Positions 56,201 through 64,000 of a stretch of DNA of 64,000 bases are shown piece after piece (positions within the stretch are counted from its first letter, which is position 1; every line of letters starts with the position of its first letter). Origin of the DNA: Dolomedes plantarius (taxonomy: Eukaryota; Arthropoda; Arachnida; Araneae; Dolomedidae); NCBI GenBank assembly GCA_907164885.2, contig OU015495.1, positions 216,065,734 to 216,129,733 of the forward strand, in the 5' to 3' direction. Below the pieces are notes generated by a model. It was not told the origin of the DNA. It was given only the letters and a program-made list of their open reading frames with translations, and made no database searches. The translations under genes were made by a program, and so were the position numbers.

Positions 56201-58012
56201 GAAAGTGATACAATAAAAGGGAAGGTGAGTATCCTCGAAAGAAACGATGATAAGAGTTATGCCGAAGCAGTTAAGAGGAAGGCTGAATGGGAGGAAAAAG
56301 CTGGTGAAGAAAAGACACAGAGAAATGAAATTGAAATTATACCTAAGAATCAGAAGTAACCAAGAAAGTTATTAAACCAGAAAAGCTGGGAATAGGAATA
56401 AAGAAATGCAAAATGATCTGATCAATGCTATCAGCACTTCCAAGTTAACTGTGGATGTTAAGAGGCAAATAAATGATGACATTGGGGAGCTAGTCAGTCC
56501 AATTAATTACCGATCAGCAGAAAGTGATACAATAAAAGGGAAGGTGAGTATCCTCGAAAGAAACGATGATAAGAGTTATGCCGAAGCAGTTAAGAGGAAG
56601 GCTGAATGGGAGGAAAAAGCTGGTGAAGAAAAGACACAGAGAAATGAAATTGAAATTATACCTAAGAATCAGAAGTAACCAAGAAAGTTATTAAACCAGA
56701 AAAGCTGGGAATAGGAATAAAGAAATGCAAAATGATCTGATCAATGCTATCAGCACTTCCAAGTTAACTGTGGATGTTAAGAGGCAAATAAATGATGACA
56801 TTGGGGAGCTAGTCAGTCCAATTAATTACCGATCAGCAGAAAGTGATACAATAAAAGGGAAGGTGAGTATCCTCGAAAGAAACGATGATAAGAGTTATGC
56901 CGAAGCAGTTAAGAGGAAGGCTGAATGGGAGGAAAAAGCTGGTGAAGAAAAGACACAGAGAAATGAAATTGAAATTATACCTAAGAATCAGAAGTAACCA
57001 AGAAAGTTATTAAACCAGAAAAGCTGGGAATAGGAATAAAGAAATGCAAAATGATCTGATCAATGCTATCAGCACTTCCAAGTTAACTGTGGATGTTAAG
57101 AGGCAAATAAATGATGACATTGGGGAGCTAGTCAGTCCAATTAATTACCGATCAGCAGAAAGTGATACAATAAAGGGAAGGTGAGTATCCTCGAAAGAAA
57201 CGATGATAAGAGTTATGCCGAAGCAGTTAAGAGGAAGGCTGAATGGGAGGAAAAAGCTGGTGAAGAAAAGACACAGAGAAATGAAATTGAAATTATACCT
57301 AAGAATCAGAAGTAACCAAGAAAGTTATTAAACCAGAAAAGCTGGGAATAGGAATAAAGAAATGCAAAATGATCTGATCAATGCTATCAGCACTTCCAAG
57401 TTAACTGTGGATGTTAAGAGGCAAATAAATGATGACATTGGGGAGCTAGTCAGTCCAATTAATTACCGATCAGCAGAAAGTGATACAATAAAAGGGAAGG
57501 TGAGTATCCTCGAAAGAAACGATGATAAGAGTTATGCCGAAGCAGTTAAGAGGAAGGCTGAATGGGAGGAAAAAGCTGGTGAAGAAAAGACACAGAGAAA
57601 TGAAATTGAAATTATACCTAAGAATCAGAAGTAACCAAGAAAGTTATTAAACCAGAAAAGCTGGGAATAGGAATAAAGAAATGCAAAATGATCTGATCAA
57701 TGCTATCAGCACTTCCAAGTTAACTGTGGATGTTAAGAGGCAAATAAATGGTGACATTGGGCAGCTAGTCAGTCCAATTAATTACCGATCAGCAGAAAGT
57801 GATACAATAAAAGGGAAGGTGAGTATCCTCGAAAGAAACGATGATAAGAGTTATGCCGAAGCAGTTAAGAGGAAGGCTGAATGGGAGGAAAAAGCTGGTG
57901 AAGAAAAGACACAGAGAAATGAAATTGAAATTATACCTAAGAATCAGAAGTAACCAAGAAAGTTATGAAACCAGAAAAGCTGGGAATAGGAATAAAGAAA
58001 TGCAAAATGATT
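47248..58012 (+). repeat. 318/319-bp satellite, about 34 units, derived from a LINE ORF1 segment
   Basis: One partial and 33 full head-to-tail units. Each has ATG CAA AAT GAT and an open frame of 95 codons (318-bp units, TATACTTAGAATC) or 90 codons (319-bp units, TATACCTAAGAATC). Content: MQNDLINAISTSKLTVDVKR ... DDKSYAEAVKRKAEWEEKA; SYAEAVK is typical of gag-like ORF1 proteins of non-LTR retrotransposons. The following bases read, one frame over, VTKKVIKPEKLGIGIKKCK, the next ORF1 block, and at 58012 this leads into non-repeated ORF1 sequence. The frame break is in all units, so decay preceded amplification. Variants ND/NG, GE/GQ and GEL/GEI mark units. AAG|GTGAGT, a consensus 5' splice site, occurs in every unit. 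Confidence 0.95.
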
Positions 58013-58330
58013 GTAAGAGGTGGAATAGCGGTTGAAACTGAGACGAAAGAGGACCTTGACATCCTCGTTAATGCTTGTCGAAAAAAAGAATGAGACGTAC
58101 ACCGAAAATGAGATGTCGAGGGAAAATGCGTAAGAGATGAAATGATAGAGTTACTAAAAAAGCAGAATGCTGAGCTGGAGAACGATGAAATTGACCAATT
58201 ATGAGACGTACTGTTTAACTGGATACTGAGACTTAAAGTGGGATGTAAATGGAAGGATTGCGGAAAACCGACGCCTTCACCAACTTGAGCAGTGAAAGCG
58301 TAAATTTCAGTTCCTTCAGTGTTTGGCCAC
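57954..58330 (+). pseudogene. Non-LTR retrotransposon ORF1 (gag-like) remnant flanking the satellite
   Basis: Continues the satellite frame: VTKKVMKPEKLGIGIKKCKM-IVRGGIAVETETKEDLDILV, the IKI--V-KT--GG--VETET block of LINE ORF1 proteins. Fragments VRDEMIELLKKQNAELENDE and VLFNWILRLKVGCKWK follow after stops and resemble the next conserved part. No zinc knuckles are recognised. It fixes the origin and polarity of the array. Confidence 0.72.
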
Positions 58331-58339
58331 GTTGCCAAA

Positions 58340-59570
58340 CATTGAAGGAACACTAAGACATGCAAAGTCCCTGCAAAAGTGAACCCGTTTGTCAGAAATT
58401 TAAGACAGATTGACGTAAAGCATCTACCGACGGATCAAGTCTGCAGTAGATAGCTGTAGTCTGCGAAATGGAGAAAATAGTGAGAACAACGGACTATTCC
58501 TCCACTGATGATGACAGCTTTAAACTGATTGTTAAATATTTATATATTGTTTGAAATTTACGTTTTCGCCGCTCAAGTTGGAGCAGTGTGTTTGTTGTCA
58601 CTGCACAAGTGGTGCAGTATTCTATACGTTTAGTTGTAAAATGAAGCAATAAAATTGATGAGCGATGTATTTCGCAGGATCGGAACGGAATTGCATAAAG
58701 TTAAACATGGTTAGATGCTTCTTGGGATGTTTCTGCTCGTAAGCAGACGGTGTCAAGTGGCATAGATGGAGCGGACAGTGATTGGATCCGGAGTCGTCAT
58801 GGCGACCAGAAGTCAGTAGATAATTTTTAGCCGTACAGGCTACGTTTCTCGAATCCTTGGAATAGAGAGATAGTGAACAAAAGAGAGGTTGCCTCGAGCA
58901 TCACCAGATTGGTGCAAAATATTTGAATAAGTCTTTCGGGGAGCAGAAATCTGCTCTGGGGCTCTCCCGAAAATAATCTGGTGGAAGTCTTCGCTTCTTA
59001 GAAATTGGGGGAATCGATGACAGTCCTGGGGGCATTTTTTTGTTATGGCTTCTATAACGTCAGCATATTTTGAGTGACGAACATCTTTGCAACCTCGTAA
59101 GGATGTCCACCATACACATGTTTAGGGGGAAATAGCGGCTGATCCCGGATCTGTCGGTAAAGATGAAACTTGTGGGATTAGCCCGCAGAAACCAGGAATC
59201 TTAGACACCGTATGTGAATCCCCCAATAATGCAGTGGGAACGCATGGAGGTATTTTTTTATCTTTCAGCTGTGGGAGAGGTCTTTCCTGGTCGTGAGAAG
59301 CCACACGATACATGCGTGACGTCAGAGTATACTGGACTGAGGGGAAGGCTATTTGGCGCAATGCTCGCTTAAATAGTTTTCGGGGAAAGATGAACCATCG
59401 TCAGATCAGAAAGTTAAATGAATGGAATAATGACAAAACATCCTTTTGAGCCATCTTTAAGCAGGATTGAAGTCTTTTTCAGTTAATTTTGTTTTGTAGA
59501 CTGGTGCAGCCATCTGTCGACCTGGACGGGAACGAAAAGTGAAACGCGAGTTAACTTCCAATTCACTTCA
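58340..59570. other. Probable decayed retroelement sequence, unassigned
   Basis: GC content is higher than in surrounding DNA and short frames are abundant, but no endonuclease or reverse transcriptase motif can be asserted. It may be the downstream part of the LINE whose ORF1 precedes it. Confidence 0.25.
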
Positions 59571-59645
59571 TTTTCTTTCGAGTGGATGGGATAATTCATC
59601 AAAAAATTTTTAAAAAGCATTTATTAATACATAGAATTGTCATGC
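59571..59645 (+). repeat. Inverted repeat pair, left arm
   Basis: CATTTTCTTTCGAGTGGATG ... ACATAGAATTGTCATGC, present inverted at 62034-62098. The arms enclose 2.4 kb including the family-B MITE copy. Confidence 0.85.
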
Positions 59646-59807
59646 TTATGTGATTCAACAGAGAATTTAAAAACATGGTAGATAAAGAGTTCTTTTATCT
59701 TGTAATTATTATCTGACCTTGCCTTGCGTATAGTCTTTTGTTCAAACTTTTAATTTCTTTTCCCTCTGCCTCGAGACACACTTTGTGGGTTTTGTATCTT
59801 GTTTTAA

Positions 59808-60557
59808 GGGGACTCACTACCCTTAAATCTTTAAAACATTCTATTTTTTGAAAAAGATATATGTTAAAGCCTGATCGTTTCTGAACAAAATAAAGCAAAC
59901 CGTATGAAAATATTCCGCTTAGTTCCGGAGATATTCATATTCTAAATATTTAATGACCGATCACGTTTATGGTAAGAACAATTTTAAACTCATTTTTCTC
60001 AAAATGTCATTTTGCATCATTCCGCACCTGATATCTCAAAAACTATAAACGTAATTCCGTGAAATTTTTATCACTGCATAATCGTGTCATTTTATTGCGT
60101 CTGAACTAGAATTGTTGCGATCGCTGCACATTTTGAAATTTTTTCCGGGAGTAAATGAATGTAAAAATTGGAGGAAATTTTAAGTACATTTCGAGCAGTT
60201 TTAAAAAAATTTAAAAAATAATTTAATGTCGAATGTTTTATGTTCGATCGTATTTTGAATTATTTATTTTAAATATAAAACGGGAATTTTACATTTAAGT
60301 GTAAAATTAATTTCAGAGTTCTGCGCGTGAGCCAGTATAGAATAAAAATACTTAAAAAACAAGGTATATCTAAAGCATTTTTAATAAAAATTATTTTTAA
60401 TTATTTTGAGAGTTGAAAATGTGTTTATTAAAATAAATAGATCAATTTATCACATACATAAAATTTGGAAAAATTGGCAGTCAATTGAAATAGTTACAAA
60501 GAGTGAAAAAGTATGAAAATATGCCTTATTTCCTCGACTTAAGGGGCGTGAGTTCCC
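59808..60557. mobile_element. TTAA-flanked MITE, family B copy 2 (750 bp)
   Basis: TTAA at 59804-59807 and 60558-60561, and the same ends and interior as the copy at 1746-2498, same orientation. Differences are scattered substitutions and small indels. Confidence 0.87.
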
Positions 60558-60561
60558 TTAA

Positions 60562-62033
60562 ATAAAAAAAATAAAATAAAATAAACTGGAGCACGATCTC
60601 TCGATTCAAAAAGTTAAAATATATATATATAGAGAGAGAGAGTCGAGAGCCACACATGAAAAAAGAACTGAAAAACTTGAAACAATTTATAATAATTGAA
60701 ATTGTAAAAGTGGGCGTTAGAATCGGAATACTTAAAAAGCATTCAACGTGTGTGGAATGTTGGCGACTTTTCTTTCGGAAGAGAATTCGTTTGGACGGCA
60801 GTTCATGACAAGTCGAGATATAAATAGGTGAATAATGCGGAAAAATTGGGTTCGTTTCGAAGTGGACATGCACGCGATGTGTCAGGGACGGAGGGGAAAC
60901 CAATTCTACGATAAATGGCTTTTCAAATAATTTTGAAAAATGTCGAAGAAGGATGTCGATAACTTTTCGTGAATGATATCAAGCACAGATTCATTTTTTC
61001 GTAGTTCTGTTTTGTTTTTCATAGAACTCAATTAGAAGTTATATATATAATAACGCCTCGCTATCATTAATTGTTCTAAATCTGACGCTTATTCTAAATT
61101 ATCCTTTTTTCAGCCTCAATAAAGCAGCTATTGAGGCAGCTGCGATTCAAAAACGAAATATCCGAATATCCTATTTTCTCCTCAATACTGTGGCGTCACG
61201 ATGAAAGGTTAAGGCGATTCTCTGAGGCGTTGCTAAAAATTACTACTATGGGATCCATAACAAAGAAAGACAAGAGTCCTAAATAAAATGCGAAGCCAAT
61301 TTTTAAAACAGAAACTGAACGAGGAAATTTATTTACAAACAAAAAAAAATTAACATTTAAGGTTACAACATATTCAATTTAACTCTGTGCAGATCTACAA
61401 TGCACGCTTCCGGACCCATACAGTCCCAACTCAGGAGCTTAAAAAAACACGTCCACCCAAGGCGGATTCTGTGCGGCCACTCTCTCTCGCCAATCGTTGG
61501 TGAGAGTTTCTTCGTAACGCCGAAACTTTATTACATTCCAGAAACGTTAGGACGACAGCTTTACTGGCTGCATCTGTGGGAAAACGTTTTTAAATCACCC
61601 ACGTGTTCAAAACCGGTGGAAACTGGCAAAACGTTCCCCGATACACACGCAGCTGTGTTTCAAGCACTCTGTGGGGTCTTGGGAAAAAATAAGACCATAC
61701 TTTCAGTACGCTACAATACACGCGCGGGGAAGTTATTTTTATACGTGATTCGGAATCCAGTGATCTCGATTCCCCCTTTCGACTCATATACCACGTGATC
61801 GAGGTCCACCCATTAAAAGGACTTTAGCCACCTATCGTCAGCGTCGCGAACCCTGGGTCGAACATCGTCGGTCAGAGCCTGTCTCCGCCGTCCGTCCATA
61901 CAATGTGATACTCAGACTCCGGCAGTTTGTTTGTGCCTCAAATCATCTCTTGTGCGGTAAGCTGTCTTATTCATAATAATTAAGGATTTTTATACACCAT
62001 GATTTTAAATTTTCTGTTGAATCCTATAAACTT
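60562..62033. other. Segment within inverted repeats; unassigned 132-codon frame
   Basis: Starts with AAAAT repeats and a TA/GA microsatellite (60618-60643). 61388-61800 is GC-richer and holds an open frame (61400-61798) beginning MHASGPIQSQLRSLKKHVHP. I do not recognise a domain; a solo LTR or a decayed element is as likely as a gene. TGTAAATAAA read on the minus strand near 61330 resembles a polyadenylation region. Confidence 0.3.
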
Positions 62034-62098
62034 GACAATTCTATGTATTAATAAATACTTTTTTTGATGAATTATCCCATCCACTCGAAAGAAAATGA
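62034..62098 (-). repeat. Inverted repeat pair, right arm
   Basis: GACAATTCTATGTATTAATA ... CCACTCGAAAGAAAATG, the inverse of 59571-59645, with small differences in the A/T homopolymer. Confidence 0.85.
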
Positions 62099-62649
62099 TG
62101 AAATGCGTAATAATGAGAGCAATTATAAGAAAATGTCAAACATCTATTTATTGAATAACATATATAAACCCATTACCCGCATAATTATAACAATAAATAA
62201 AAATTATTCCATTGTAATGAAAATGTAATATACTTGGTTCCCTATTACGTTAATAGATGGCGCCTGTAGCGCAGTTACTTTTGGCTCCAGACGCTACTCT
62301 TATTTTCACGTAATGGATTTTAAAATATGAAATAAAGATGGCTAAAAGCATTAAAATAATGCATCGTCATCGCGTTCCGAGCTGTTCTAAAAGTGCTAGT
62401 CGGGAAGTTGGTTAAAAATCGATTTGTACCAGACAAACACACAAGAAAGCAAGTTAATGAGATCATGGTAAATGTGGCGACGCCGACTACGGTCTTCTAA
62501 GTGTGCACCATCTTAGAAACTGATGTCATCTTCGCCGAACCATTTCGACGCCCCCCTTTGCACTACAAATATTTGAAACACTTTCTAACGAAACAAGTAT
62601 AATGTAGTAAAGGGAAGTTTGCCGACTCTTCTGTGGTAAAATCTGATGT
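62099..62649. other. Sequence without recognised features
   Basis: No open frame or repeat of note. Confidence 0.4.
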
Positions 62650-62653
62650 TTAA

Positions 62654-63342
62654 GGGGACAGTGGACCTTCAAACCTAATTTTTTGGGTTTTGCTTGAAAT
62701 TGGAATATGTCATTAGTACCATAGATATGTAAAAGTGGTTAACATTTAAACACGAAATATTAATAACTTACGAATTATGAATTATTAATTATATCAAAAA
62801 TTGGCCTCATTAAAAATGTTCCACGCGCATTTCTTTTGCATATAATGGGGTCATTTTTATTTACAGGATACCTTATAGAACTAACGATGAAACTTATTGC
62901 TTATTTTAAGCATTTATTAAAAATATAAAAAGAAAAAATAATAATAATAGTGAAAACACCCTTTTTATGACGCAAATCGTCTTTTCGAGTGCAAAATTTA
63001 GAAATTCTGAGCTACGAAGCATAATTTTTTCAACAAGATTTATTTGATATACAGATAAGTATATAGAACTTAAATTTCAAAGCAATACGATCATTAGAAA
63101 TGCGCCCGGAGCAGTTTGAATATTCGTATGACACGAAATTTTTTTATTTTGAGACATTTAAAGTGATTGCTATTAGTAACCACATAATATCTAAATTAAA
63201 TACAAATGCCTATAACTAGGAAAGTAATCGCAGAAATTAAAAATCCTTTTTGCAACACATTCCCACTCGTCCGTAGTTTCACAATTCAATAAAATTTTTA
63301 AAAAATCGAATTTTTGGACAAATTTCCCAATTTTGAAAGTCC
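62654..63342. mobile_element. TTAA-flanked MITE, family A copy 2 (689 bp), inverted
   Basis: The left end, after TTAA (62650-62653), is GGGGACAGTGGACCTTCAAA. The interior matches the copy at 708-1423 in reverse. The right end is eroded (GAAAGTCC then TTAA at 63343-63346), having lost the ACTGTCC part. Confidence 0.85.
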
Positions 63343-63346
63343 TTAA

Positions 63347-64000
63347 ATTTTGAGTGAACCTGTGCCGTATTTATGAATAAAAAAATTGAAGACAATGGAG
63401 GTGACTTGTTGTCGAGTCACCTCTGCATTTCCGATTTCTCTTCCTAGGATGTCAACAGAAAGAGAGTTCTCTAAAACTCCAGACGATCGGTCATTTTTTC
63501 TGCCTCCAAACTTTTCGGAACCATTTATTTATTCAAAATGAAGATGTGGCAGTGAAAAAGATTTTATTTTTTTTAATTGATTGGGGGTTATTAGATATTA
63601 AATATCTACTATTAATGATTTTTGATCTTGTTGCTTAAGATTGTGGTTAGTACATTGATTAATTGTTGTGACTCCCAAAAGGTGTAAACTACTCTGGTTT
63701 ACACTGACAAATTAATTTATTGAATATTAATACGCATAAATAATACGATACAAATTACTAAATATTTCCTCCTGAATTTACACATTACTCACAACTTCTT
63801 TACTTCTAAATTAATTCTCATATATTTAATTCATTCACTTGTTATGATAACATTTTATAAACATAATCACTCATATATCCATGTTCCATTACTACCAATA
63901 TTTACTTCTATATATAAGCATAACATCATGTTAATTAAATTGTTTTTTTTACGAATCATCGGTCATCTCCTTAACATCTTATACTCTAACAATATACTCA
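63347..64000. other. AT-rich sequence, nothing recognised
   Basis: No coding or repeat signal seen to the window end. Confidence 0.4.

Noticed and set aside
47480..57953. Thirty-odd open frames of 90-95 codons as a coiled-coil gene cluster
   Set aside because: Each has an ATG, but they are tandem copies of a frameshifted LINE ORF1 segment; stops at the same place in all units show no selection for a longer protein.
58860..59400. LINE endonuclease domain downstream of the ORF1 remnant
   Set aside because: I tried to read endonuclease motifs but found none that I could defend; too many stops and no catalytic signature.
61400..61798. 132-codon frame as a gene
   Set aside because: No family resemblance and no exon context; kept only as an unassigned frame within the inverted-repeat segment.

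Overview
This is an animal nuclear genome window, almost certainly arthropod and probably insect. The evidence is one multi-exon gene with GT-AG introns (an insect-type GMC oxidoreductase), AT-rich introns, and many eukaryotic transposons. I see no bacterial operons, rRNA or genuine tRNA genes.

The only clear host gene is a minus-strand GMC oxidoreductase (glucose dehydrogenase-like). Its start codon is at 22927-22925 and eight coding exons run leftward to 2541; they join in phase and give about 376 residues. The C-terminal third should lie beyond the left edge. The introns hold most of the transposons of the left third: tRNA-derived SINEs with (TA)n tails, short elements flanked by TTAA, a Penelope-like reverse transcriptase relic between inverted arms, two dead Tc1/mariner transposons and two pogo/Tigger-type elements.

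From 23.6 to 24.3 kb, upstream of the gene, is an 80-bp minisatellite with 2- and 4-unit higher-order structure. From 25.9 to 34.2 kb is the C-terminal part of a hAT transposase (minus strand), whose adjoining upstream segment is amplified into 32 tandem units of 243 bp; the array ends in a perfect 42-bp palindrome. A third Tc1-like element (34.5-35.9 kb), a relic of an unnamed transposon-like gene (36.7-37.2 kb) and two decayed copia retrotransposons (37.8-39.9 and 41.2-43.0 kb) follow.

From 47.25 to 58.0 kb is a second, independent tandem array: about 34 units of 318-319 bp derived from the ORF1 (gag-like) segment of a non-LTR retrotransposon, with the non-amplified continuation of that ORF at its right end. 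The right end of the window again carries TTAA-flanked elements plus a 2.5-kb segment bounded by inverted repeats.

The main observation is that two different transposon coding segments were independently converted into long, highly homogeneous satellites 13 kb apart, each still attached to the transposon remnant it came from. All family assignments rest on motif recognition by eye; no database search was possible.
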